A stretch of DNA of 64,000 nucleotides from Streptomyces cellulosae (lineage in GTDB: Bacteria; Actinomycetota; Actinomycetes; Streptomycetales; Streptomycetaceae), in the NCBI GenBank assembly GCA_014655195.1, contig BNBH01000021.1:1-64000 (forward strand), given 5' to 3'. Under the pieces are notes generated by a model, which saw only the letters and a program-made list of their open reading frames with translations, did not search any database and had not been told where the DNA came from. Shown in pieces: positions 32,904 to 40,201 of the stretch. A program made the position numbers and the translations under genes. Positions within the stretch are counted from its first letter, which is position 1, and the number at the start of each line of letters is the position of its first letter.

Positions 32904-33805
32904 CCTCGGCCTCCGCCGCCCTCCCGCAGCAGCCGGGACGCACCAAGGCGTTCCTGCGCCTGGTGATGATCGAGCACTCGGTGTTCGCGCTGCCCTTCGC
33001 CTACATCGCCGCGCTCACCGCGATGTACGAGTGGGACGCCAACATCCACTGGGGACGGCTGTTCCTCGTCACCCTCGCCATGGTCGGCCTGCGCACCTTC
33101 GCGATGGCCGCCAACCGCATCATCGACCGCGAGATCGACGCCCGTAACCCGCGCACGGCGCACCGTGAGCTGGTCACCGGCGCGATGTCGGTCAAGCATG
33201 CCTGGACCGGCGCGCTGATCGCCCTCGCCGTGTTCCTCGGCGCGGCCGCGCTGCTCAACCCGCTGTGCCTGGCGCTCGCGCCCGTCGCCGTGATCCCGAT
33301 GGTGGTGTATCCGTACGGCAAGCGGTTCACCAACTTCCCGCAGGCCATCCTGGGTCTCGCGCAGGCGATGGGCCCGGTCGGCGGCTGGCTGGCGGTCACG
33401 GGGTCGTGGTCCTGGGACGCGGTCGTCCTCGGCCTCGCGGTCGGCATCTGGATCGGCGGCTTCGACCTGATCTACGCCTGCCAGGACGTCGAGACCGACC
33501 GGGAGATCGGCGTGAAGTCCGTCCCGGCCCGCTTCGGCATCCCCGCGGCGATCTGGGGCGCCCGCGCCTGCCACACCGTCACGACGGCCCTGTTCGTCTG
33601 GTACGCGGTCCTCACCGACGCCGGCGCCTTCTTCTGGCTGGGCCTGCTGATCGTGGCCGCCGCGTTCGTCTACGAACACACCATCGTCCGCCCACACGAC
33701 CTGACCCGCCTCAACCGCGCGTTCTTCAGCGTCAACGGCTTCATCGGCATCGCACTGTTCCTCTGCGCGCTGCTGGACCTGCTGGTGCGCGGGCTGACCG
33801 TCTGA
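32900..33805 (+). CDS. mqnP: UbiA-type prenyltransferase of menaquinone synthesis
   Basis: 301 residues with eight or nine hydrophobic segments. The two Asp-rich prenyl-diphosphate motifs are NRIIDREIDARNPRTAHREL (NxxxDxxxD) and DLIYACQDVETDREIG. GTG 32900 overlaps the mqnL stop (GTGA). It attaches the isoprenoid tail to the naphthoquinone precursor in the membrane. Its 3' end overlaps the convergent rhomboid gene by 65 bases. Confidence 0.92.
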   Translation: MTSASAALPQQPGRTKAFLRLVMIEHSVFALPFAYIAALTAMYEWDANIHWGRLFLVTLAMVGLRTFAMAANRIIDREIDARNPRTAHRELVTGAMSVKHAWTGALIALAVFLGAAALLNPLCLALAPVAVIPMVVYPYGKRFTNFPQAILGLAQAMGPVGGWLAVTGSWSWDAVVLGLAVGIWIGGFDLIYACQDVETDREIGVKSVPARFGIPAAIWGARACHTVTTALFVWYAVLTDAGAFFWLGLLIVAAAFVYEHTIVRPHDLTRLNRAFFSVNGFIGIALFLCALLDLLVRGLTV

Positions 33806-34421
33806 GCGAGCGCGGCCAGACGATCGGTTCGCGGGGCCGCGCCGGGCGGCGGCGGAGGAGGAAGGCCGCCGTCACCCCCGCGGCGAGGCCGATCAGGTGG
33901 CCCTGCCAGCTGACGCCGGACTGGGTGGGGGCGAGACCCGCGAGGATCGAGCCGCCCCAGACCGCGGCGATCAGGACGCCCACCAGCACGCCCAGCGGGC
34001 GGCGCTCCACGAAGCCGCTGACCAGCAGATAGCCGAAGAGGCCGAAGATCAGGCCGGAGGCGCCCGCCGTGTTGCTGTCCGCCGGGGATATGAGCCAGAC
34101 GCCCAGGCCGTCCGCGACGACGATCAGCGCGCACACGGCGAGGAACCGGCGTATCCCGCCGAGCGCCGCGAGGAAACCCAGCACCAGCAGCGGCACGCTG
34201 TTGGCCGCCACATGGGAGAAGCCGAAGTGCACGAAGGCGGACGGAACCACGTCCACCAGCTCGGACGGGGTGCGCGGCACGATGCCGTAGCCGTCGAGGG
34301 CGTGGCCGCTCGCCACGTCGGCCACCTCGAGCACCCACAGCAGCGCCACCCAGGCGGCCATCAGCACGGCGGCCGCCCGCACCCGCTCGCCGCGTGACCA
34401 CGCCGGACGCGTGTCCGTCAT
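33741..34421 (-). CDS. Rhomboid-family intramembrane serine protease
   Basis: 226 residues with six or so membrane segments. The active-site serine is in NTAGASGLIFGLFGYLL (GxSG) and the histidine in GVSWQGHLIGLAAG. FVHFGFSHVAANSVPLLVLG is the conserved rhomboid loop 1/helix 2 with the HxxxN element. The C-terminal 30 residues are Arg/Pro-rich and encoded over the end of mqnP. The substrate is unknown. Confidence 0.9.
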   Translation of the reverse strand: MTDTRPAWSRGERVRAAAVLMAAWVALLWVLEVADVASGHALDGYGIVPRTPSELVDVVPSAFVHFGFSHVAANSVPLLVLGFLAALGGIRRFLAVCALIVVADGLGVWLISPADSNTAGASGLIFGLFGYLLVSGFVERRPLGVLVGVLIAAVWGGSILAGLAPTQSGVSWQGHLIGLAAGVTAAFLLRRRPARPREPIVWPRSLRRSARAPAGPAARRGTVRCR

Positions 34422-34512
34422 CGTCCACCCCCACCGCCGGGCCGTTGTGAGGGAGAACGCCCGGAGACCCTGGCCCGGTTCCCGTCCTGCGACTTTGGAT
34501 AGGCTCGGTCCC

Positions 34513-35199
34513 GTGAACCCAGCCAAGCCAGGAGAGACGCGGCGATCGCCTTGGATCGTAGGGGTCTCGGGCGCCTCCGGCACCCCCTACGCCGCGGCCG
34601 TGCTGCGCGCGCTGCTCGCGGCCGGGGAGAGCGTGGACCTCGTCGTCAGCCGGGCCTCGCGGCTCACCCTGCTGGACGAGACCAAGATCGCCTTCCGGGA
34701 CGCCCATTGGCGCGACGACCTGCGCGCATGGCTGTCCCGGGGGGCGGACGGCAAGCCGGACACCTTCTCCGTCGACCTCGACGACGTGCGGTACTGGGCC
34801 GCCGGCGACCTCGCGGCCGGACCGTCCTCGGGGTCGTACCCGAGCAAGGGCATGCTGATCGTGCCCGCCTCCACGGCGAGCGTCGCCGGGGTGGCGCTCG
34901 GGCTGTCCAAGGACCTGCTGCAGCGGGCGGCGAGCGTCACCCTCAAGGAGGGCCGCCGCCTGGTCGTGGCCGTACGGGAGACCCCGCTGAACGGCCAGAC
35001 GCTGCGGCACCTGGTGACGCTGGACGACGCGGGCGCCACCGTACTGCCCGCCTCACCGGCCTTCTACGCGGGCGCGACGCACATCCAGGACCTGGTGGAC
35101 TTCGTCGCCGGACGCGTACTCGACGCGGCGGGCGTCCCCCACACGCTGTACCGCCGCTGGGAGGGCGAACTCGGCGGAGGATCCCGCGCGGACGACTGA
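34513..35199 (+). CDS. mqnM: UbiX-like flavin prenyltransferase
   Basis: 228 residues. IVGVSGASGTPYAAAVLRAL is the FMN-binding start, SKGMLIVPASTASVAGVALG follows, and KEGRRLVVAVRETPLN is the phosphate/prenyl site. It makes prenylated FMN for the UbiD-type enzyme MqnL. GTG 34513 is seven bases after a -10-like TAGGCT (34500-34505), so the mRNA is probably leaderless. An insertion of charged residues (LRAWLSRGADGKPDTF) lengthens the protein slightly over typical UbiX. Confidence 0.9.
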   Translation: MNPAKPGETRRSPWIVGVSGASGTPYAAAVLRALLAAGESVDLVVSRASRLTLLDETKIAFRDAHWRDDLRAWLSRGADGKPDTFSVDLDDVRYWAAGDLAAGPSSGSYPSKGMLIVPASTASVAGVALGLSKDLLQRAASVTLKEGRRLVVAVRETPLNGQTLRHLVTLDDAGATVLPASPAFYAGATHIQDLVDFVAGRVLDAAGVPHTLYRRWEGELGGGSRADD

Positions 35200-35299
35200 C
35201 CCACCCGCCCCGGGGCCCGGCGCCCCGCCGGACCGGGGCGCACCTCACGGCACCACCTCTCGGAAACTTCGTACCTCTTCAGTGGAAGGCATCGATTCG

Positions 35300-35758
35300 A
35301 TGGACGCGGTGGACAGGCAGCTCATCCAGGCCCTGCGGGAGAACGGCCGGGCCTCCTACGCGGAGCTGGGGCGCCTCGTCGGTCTGTCGGGACCCAGCGT
35401 CACCGACCGCATCAACCGGCTGGAGGCGGCCGGCGTCATCACCGGCTACCGCGCCACGGTGGACGCCCCCTCGCTCGGCCTCGGCGTCACCGCCCTCATC
35501 GGCATCTCCCTGTCCGACGCCGCCGACCACGAGGACGTGGCGCAGCGGCTGAAGGACCTCCAGGAGATCGAGGACTGCTGGTTCATCGCCGGCGACGACT
35601 CGTTCATGCTCAAGGTGCGCGCCACGGACGTGGACGGCCTGGAGAGGATCATCCGCCGGCTGTCCGGCACCAAGGGCGTGTCCCGTACCCGCACCACGAT
35701 CGTGCTCTCCACCAAGTGGGAGAACCGCGTCGGTGAGCTGCCCGAAGAGGTCGGCTGA
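35300..35758 (+). CDS. Lrp/AsnC-family regulator
   Basis: 152 residues from ATG 35300, chosen because GAAGG lies about ten bases upstream; a GTG at 35282 lacks a ribosome site. The N-terminal HTH is MDAVDRQLIQALRENGRASY ... GLSGPSVTDRINRLEAAGVI. The RAM ligand-binding domain (ALIGISLSDAADHEDVAQRL, DDSFMLKVRATDVDGLERII) fills the rest. Its place between mqnM and mqnE suggests possible control of menaquinone genes by an amino acid or related ligand, which is inference. Confidence 0.9.
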   Translation: MDAVDRQLIQALRENGRASYAELGRLVGLSGPSVTDRINRLEAAGVITGYRATVDAPSLGLGVTALIGISLSDAADHEDVAQRLKDLQEIEDCWFIAGDDSFMLKVRATDVDGLERIIRRLSGTKGVSRTRTTIVLSTKWENRVGELPEEVG

Positions 35759-35807
35759 CCGGGGCGTACGGTGGGACGGGTCTGTCTTCTGGGAAAGAGG
35801 TAACGGC

Positions 35808-36971
35808 ATGGACGTCGGGCTCAAGCGCGAGCTGGAGGAGAAGGTCCGCTCCGGTGAGCGGCTGACCCGCGAGGACGGCATCGCGCTCTACGAGTCGGAC
35901 GACCTGGCGTGGCTGGGCGGCCTCGCCCACGAGGTGCGGACGCGGAAGAACGGCGACGTCGTGCACTTCAACGTCAACCGCCACCTCAACATGACCAACG
36001 TGTGCACCGCGTCGTGCGCGTACTGCTCCTTCCAGCGCAAGCCGGGGGAGAAGGACGCCTACACGATGCGCATCGAGGAAGCGGTGAAGCTCGCCGAGGA
36101 GATGCGCTCGGAGAACCTCACCGAGCTGCACATCGTCAACGGCCTGCACCCGAACCTGCCGTGGCGCTACTACCCGCGGTCGCTGCGCGAGCTGAAGGCC
36201 GCGCTGCCGGAGGTGTCGCTGAAGGCGTTCACCGCCACGGAGATCCACCACTTCGAGACGATCTCGGGGCTCAGCGCGAGCGAGATCCTCGACGAACTCA
36301 TCGACGCGGGGCTCGAGTCCCTCACGGGCGGTGGCGCGGAGATCTTCGACTGGGAGGTCCGGCAGCACATCGTGGACCACCGCACCCACTGGGAGGACTG
36401 GTCGCGGATCCACCGCCTGGCACACGAGAAGGGCCTCAAGACGCCCTGCACGATGCTCTACGGCCACATCGAGGAGCCGCGCCACCGCGTGGACCACGTA
36501 CTGCGGCTGCGTGAACTCCAGGACGAGACCGGCGGCTTCCAGGTCTTCATCCCGCTGCGGTACCAGCACGACTTCGTCGACATGAAGGACGGCAAGGTCC
36601 GCAACCGGCTGCAGGCGCGCACGCAGATGGCGACGGGCGCGGAGGCGCTGAAGACGTTCGCGGTGTCGCGGCTGCTGTTCGACAACGTGCCGCACGTGAA
36701 GGTGTTCTGGGTGATGCACGGCGTGCAGACGGCGCAGCTGGCGCTGCAGCACGGGGCGGACGACATGGACGGGTCGGTGGTCGAGTACAAGATCACGCAC
36801 GACGCGGACAATTTCGGCACGCCGAACAAGCTGACGCGGGAGGATCTGCTGGATCTGATCCGCGACGCGGGGTTCCGGCCGGTGGAGCGGAATACGCGGT
36901 ACGAGATCATCCGCGAGTACGACGGTCCCGACCCGGCGCGCCGGGAGTCCCCGCAGCCGATGCGGGTCTGA
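35808..36971 (+). CDS. mqnE: Aminofutalosine synthase
   Basis: 387 residues. A radical SAM enzyme with cluster motif CTASCAYC (Cys 66, 70, 73) in NMTNVCTASCAYCSFQRKPG. LTGGGAEIFDWEVRQ and PLRYQHDF are typical of the MqnE/MqnC/CofH group. It joins 3-(1-carboxyvinyloxy)benzoate, formed by MqnA from chorismate, to SAM, giving aminofutalosine. ATG 35808 follows AGAGG. Its substrate-forming partner mqnA is 15.7 kb away at 52670. Confidence 0.93.
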   Translation: MDVGLKRELEEKVRSGERLTREDGIALYESDDLAWLGGLAHEVRTRKNGDVVHFNVNRHLNMTNVCTASCAYCSFQRKPGEKDAYTMRIEEAVKLAEEMRSENLTELHIVNGLHPNLPWRYYPRSLRELKAALPEVSLKAFTATEIHHFETISGLSASEILDELIDAGLESLTGGGAEIFDWEVRQHIVDHRTHWEDWSRIHRLAHEKGLKTPCTMLYGHIEEPRHRVDHVLRLRELQDETGGFQVFIPLRYQHDFVDMKDGKVRNRLQARTQMATGAEALKTFAVSRLLFDNVPHVKVFWVMHGVQTAQLALQHGADDMDGSVVEYKITHDADNFGTPNKLTREDLLDLIRDAGFRPVERNTRYEIIREYDGPDPARRESPQPMRV

Positions 36972-37015
36972 CTCCCGTCGGGGGGTTCTGGTCGTCGCCG
37001 CCCGCGGCAGGGTGG

Positions 37016-37360
37016 GCGGCCGGTCGCGCAGTTCCCCGCGCCCCTGCAGGGTCACCTGCGGCACGGTGGGGGCTTGTCGCGCAGTTCCCCGCGCCCCTGA
37101 AGGGCGGACGGTGAGGGCTTGTCACGCAGTGCCGCGCGCCCCCCTTGGAGGGGGCTGCGGTAAACGCGCCCCGAAGGGGCGCGGGGAACTGCGCGAGCAA
37201 CCCGCGACCATCCGCAGGGGATTTCAGGGGCGCGGGGAACGGCGCGAAGAACCGGCGACTGCCCGCACCCGGAATCCAGGGGCGCGGGGAACGGCGCGAG
37301 CAACCCGGGACCACCCGCAGGGGATTTCAGGGGCGCGGGGAACTGCGCGACCGGCCCACC
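37016..37360. repeat. Cluster of seven Streptomyces REP-like repeats in two orientations
   Basis: The unit CGCAGTTCCCCGCGCCCC occurs twice in plus orientation with a third degenerate copy (about 37024-37140). Its inverse GGGGCGCGGGGAACTGCGCG then recurs four times with small changes (near 37177, 37227, 37280, 37332), at spacings near 50 bases. Units are separated by short diverged linkers such as GAGCAACCCG. They lie in the 469-base gap between mqnE and the acetyltransferase gene, where no gene is seen. Similar units are scattered in Streptomyces genomes. Confidence 0.8.
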
Positions 37361-37440
37361 ACCCGGCCGCACCCGGAACGGTGCCGCGGGCGGCCGGAAT
37401 TCGACTGCGCGCCCGTCAGGGTAAGGGCTACGCTCGCCAC

Positions 37441-37965
37441 ATGCCCCTTACCTTCACCGCCGACCCCGACATCACCCCCACCCTCCGCGACGGCATCCTC
37501 GACCTCTGGACCGATGTCACCAACGCCGGCGGAGCCGTCGGCTTCGTCGCGCCCGTGACGCGGGAGGAGATCCGCCCCGCCCTGCTGCGGCAGTTCACGG
37601 ACATGGCGGAGGGCAGGTCGCGCCTGGTCGTGGGGCACGACGAGGAGAACCGCGTCGCGGCCACCGCGTTCCTGACGCGGAACACCCACCCCCTGATGAC
37701 CCACTGGATCTGGCTCTACACGGTGATGGTCCACCCCCGCCACCAGGGCAAGGGCCACGGCCGAGACCTCCTCGCCGAGGCCGGGCGCACCGCACGCACC
37801 ATGGAGGGCGTCGAGGCCGTCCGCCTCGGCTGCCGCGGCGGTCTCGGCCTGGAACGCTTCTACGCGTCCTGCGGCTACAAGGAGGTCGGCCGCGTCCCGG
37901 ACGCGATCCGCGTGGCGCCGGGCGACGACCGCGACGACGTGATCATGCACCTCACCCTCAGGTGA
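37441..37965 (+). CDS. GNAT-family N-acetyltransferase
   Basis: 174 residues. The acetyl-CoA loop is VMVHPRHQGKGHGRDLLAEAG (motif A, Q/RxxGxG/A), and ERFYASCGYKEVGRVP is the C-terminal beta/alpha element. The -10-like TACGCT (37429-37434) ends six bases before ATG 37441 with no Shine-Dalgarno, so the mRNA is probably leaderless. The substrate is unknown. Confidence 0.88.
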   Translation: MPLTFTADPDITPTLRDGILDLWTDVTNAGGAVGFVAPVTREEIRPALLRQFTDMAEGRSRLVVGHDEENRVAATAFLTRNTHPLMTHWIWLYTVMVHPRHQGKGHGRDLLAEAGRTARTMEGVEAVRLGCRGGLGLERFYASCGYKEVGRVPDAIRVAPGDDRDDVIMHLTLR

Positions 37966-38083
37966 ACCCGTACAGCCCCGTACGGCCCCGTACCCCGTTG
38001 AAAGATCGCCCGCCACTCGTGCTTCACTGGACGTCGTCCCGTAAGGGACCGTTTCTGACCGTACGCACGGAAGAGTGGATGAG

Positions 38084-38401
38084 ATGCTCCGCTACACGCT
38101 GATGCGCCTCGGGATCTTCGCGGGCTGCCTCGTTGTCGTCTGGGCCCTCGTCTACTCCGGTCTCGCGCCGCGCGGTCTCGGCGACTCCAACGGCCTGTGG
38201 ATCGTGCTGCTCGCGCTGCTGATCTCCGCGCCGATCAGCTTCGTCGTCCTCCGCAACGAACGCGACCGGGCCTCCGAGCGCATCGTGCGCCGGGTGGAGC
38301 GCGCCAAGGCCAACCTGGAGGCCAACCGCTCCCAGGAGGACGCGGCCGACGACACCGCCCGTGCGCAGGGCCAGGCCTCGGGTCAGGCGCAGACGTCGTA
38401 A
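38084..38401 (+). CDS. DUF4229 small membrane protein
   Basis: 105 residues. Two hydrophobic helices (LGIFAGCLVVVWALVYSGLA; GLWIVLLALLISAPISFVVL) are followed by a charged helix RNERDRASERIVRRVERAKA, a DUF4229 pattern, and a Gln/Ala-rich tail. ATG 38084 is preferred over GTG 38075 because GGAAGAG is spaced correctly only for it. Function unknown. Confidence 0.8.
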   Translation: MLRYTLMRLGIFAGCLVVVWALVYSGLAPRGLGDSNGLWIVLLALLISAPISFVVLRNERDRASERIVRRVERAKANLEANRSQEDAADDTARAQGQASGQAQTS

Positions 38402-38430
38402 CGTCCGCCACTCCCGCCCACCGCACCCAG

Positions 38431-38469
38431 GCGCCCCGGACTCCTCCCGACCAGGGAAGACCGGGGCGC
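38431..38469 (+). terminator. Terminator after the DUF4229 gene
   Basis: GCGCCCCGG / CCGGGGCGC perfect 9-bp stem with a 21-base loop, followed by TTTGCGTT. Confidence 0.7.
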
Positions 38470-38515
38470 TTTGCGTTCTATGAGTGCGTCTGCCCTCCCG
38501 CCTTCCAAAGTAAGG

Positions 38516-38547
38516 CTTTGAGCTTCTCAAAGTTCAGGTGTTACGGT
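38516..38547 (+). promoter_or_regulatory. Promoter with palindromic operator for the leader peptide/symporter
   Basis: A -35-like TTGAGC (38518-38523) and -10-like TACGGT (38542-38547) are 18 bases apart, placing the start of transcription at or next to GTG 38554. The -35 lies within a perfect dyad CTTTGAG-CTT-CTCAAAG (38516-38532), a likely repressor site. Confidence 0.55.
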
Positions 38548-38553
38548 CTTCGG

Positions 38554-38655
38554 GTGAAGTCAGCAGCCGTGTTCCCCACGCCCCGGAGTGTTCCGCTCGT
38601 GGCGCGCCTGCACGTGGATCTCTGCCGGGTCACCGCCGCGAACTGTCAGGCCTGA
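38554..38655 (+). CDS. Leader peptide of the cysteine/sulfur-type upstream of the symporter
   Basis: A 33-residue peptide ending VARLHVDLCRVTAANCQA. Short Streptomyces peptides with an RxHVDLxRVxxxxC core are annotated as putative leader peptides, mostly before sulfur-related genes; I recall this from genome annotation. The GTG sits about where transcription would start, so translation is probably leaderless. A shorter start at the GTG near 38599 is possible. The two cysteine codons near the end fit a cysteine-responsive attenuation mechanism for the symporter gene 67 bases downstream. Confidence 0.7.
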   Translation: MKSAAVFPTPRSVPLVARLHVDLCRVTAANCQA

Positions 38656-38722
38656 CACCGCGCCCCACCCCGAGCCCTTCCCGTCACATCCCTCACGCGT
38701 CCCCCCTCACCGGAGCATGTCC

Positions 38723-40036
38723 GTGTCCTCGAACACGCAGTTGAAGCGGTCTGTCCGCGTGCCCTTCTGGGCCCAGATACTCATCGGCCTCGCCCTCGGC
38801 GTCCTGCTCGGCTGGATCGCCCGCAGCCAGGACGTGTCCTGGCTGGTCACCACCCTGGAGAAGGTCGGCGGCACCTTCGTCGGCCTGCTGAAGCTGGCCG
38901 TCGCCCCGCTGGTCTTCTTCGCGATCCTCGTCTCCATCACCAACCTCAGGAAGGTCAACAACGCGGCCCGGCTGGCCTCGCGGACCCTCCTCTGGTTCAT
39001 GATCACGTCGCTGATCGCGGTGGCGATCGGCCTCGCGATCGGCCTGATCACCAACCCGGGCGCCGGCACGGGCCTCAGCCCCGCCGACGGCAGCCTGCCG
39101 GAGAAGACCGGCTCCTGGATCGACTTCCTCACCGGCATCGTGCCGACCGACGTGATCACGCCGTTCACCGAGCTGAACGTGCTGCAGATCGTCTTCATGG
39201 CCGCCGTCGCCGGCATCGCCGCCCTCCAGCTCGGTGAGAAGGCCCAGCCGATCCTCACCCTCAGCGAATCCGTCCTGGAGCTGCTGCAGAAAGCCCTGTG
39301 GTGGGTCATCCGCCTGGCCCCGCTCGGCACCGCCGGCCTCATCGGCAACGCCATCGCCACCTACGGCTGGGACCTGATCGGCAAGTACGCCACGTTCACC
39401 GCCGACATCTACGTCGGCTGCCTGATCGTCCTCTTCGGCGTCTACCCGGCGCTGCTCGCGACCGTCGCCAAGGTCGGCCCGGTGCAGTTCTTCAAGGGCG
39501 CCTGGCCCGCGATCCAGCTGGCCTTCGTCTCCCGCTCCTCCGTCGGCACCATGCCGCTGACCCAGAAGGTCACCGAGCGCCTGGGCGTGCCGAAGGAGTA
39601 CGCGAGCTTCGCCGTGCCGTTCGGCGCGACCACGAAGATGGACGGCTGCGCCGCGATCTACCCGGCCATCGCCGCGATCTTCGTCGCGCAGATCTTCGAC
39701 GTCCCGCTCGGCGTCGGCGACTACCTGTTGATCGCGTTCGTGTCGGTGGTGGGCTCCGCCGCCACGGCCGGCCTCACCGGCGCGACGGTCATGCTGACCC
39801 TCACCCTCTCCACCCTCGGCCTGCCGATGGAGGGCGTGGGCCTGCTCCTCGCCGTCGACCCGATCCTGGACATGATCCGCACCGCGACGAACGTCGCCGG
39901 CCAGGTCCTGGTCCCGGTCATCGTCTCCGCCCGCGAGAACCTGCTGGACCGCGACAAGTACAACGCGGTCCACGCCTCCCCGGTCGACGAGACCCCCGAG
40001 GTGGAGGACGCCCGCCCGGTGGCCGCGAAGGCGTGA
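38723..40036 (+). CDS. Dicarboxylate/amino acid:cation symporter (DAACS family)
   Basis: About 437 residues. GTG 38723 is chosen because GGAG is seven bases upstream; ATG 38717 is only one base from it. Eight or more membrane segments and the family motifs are present: SRSSVGTMPLTQKVTERLGV (Ser-rich hairpin), ATTKMDGCAAIYPAIAAIF, and AVDPILDMIRTATNVAGQVL (substrate/Na+ site). DctA and glutamate carriers, but also the cystine importer TcyP, belong here. The Cys leader peptide upstream favours cystine or another sulfur solute. That is inference. Confidence 0.9.
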   Translation: MSSNTQLKRSVRVPFWAQILIGLALGVLLGWIARSQDVSWLVTTLEKVGGTFVGLLKLAVAPLVFFAILVSITNLRKVNNAARLASRTLLWFMITSLIAVAIGLAIGLITNPGAGTGLSPADGSLPEKTGSWIDFLTGIVPTDVITPFTELNVLQIVFMAAVAGIAALQLGEKAQPILTLSESVLELLQKALWWVIRLAPLGTAGLIGNAIATYGWDLIGKYATFTADIYVGCLIVLFGVYPALLATVAKVGPVQFFKGAWPAIQLAFVSRSSVGTMPLTQKVTERLGVPKEYASFAVPFGATTKMDGCAAIYPAIAAIFVAQIFDVPLGVGDYLLIAFVSVVGSAATAGLTGATVMLTLTLSTLGLPMEGVGLLLAVDPILDMIRTATNVAGQVLVPVIVSARENLLDRDKYNAVHASPVDETPEVEDARPVAAKA

Positions 40037-40046
40037 CGCCTTCGCG
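40024..40046 (+). terminator. Hairpin whose loop is the symporter stop codon
   Basis: CGCGAAGGCG / CGCCTTCGCG, a perfect 10-bp stem with loop TGA, which is the stop codon (40034-40036). Confidence 0.6.
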
Positions 40047-40055
40047 ACCGCGCCC

Positions 40056-40108
40056 AGGGGCGCATCCCGGCAACGAGACACGGGTGACCGTTGCTGGGGT
40101 GCGCCCCT
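40056..40108 (+). terminator. Second long hairpin after the symporter gene
   Basis: A 20-bp stem (40056-40075 with 40089-40108, arms AGGGGCGCATCCC... and ...GGGGTGCGCCCCT, two imperfect pairs) with a 13-base loop, followed by TATG. A strong terminator. Confidence 0.7.
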
Positions 40109-40201
40109 TATGCATGGGCGGCCTCGTGGTGTGTGATCACCGGACCACACGATTCCCCGCGACCCAGTGCGGGGAGGGCACCACAGGCGAAGGGGGACCC
40201 C

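Noticed and set aside
37968..37995. Tandem CCCCGTAC units after the acetyltransferase gene
   Set aside because: Only three short imperfect copies; ordinary low-complexity spacer.
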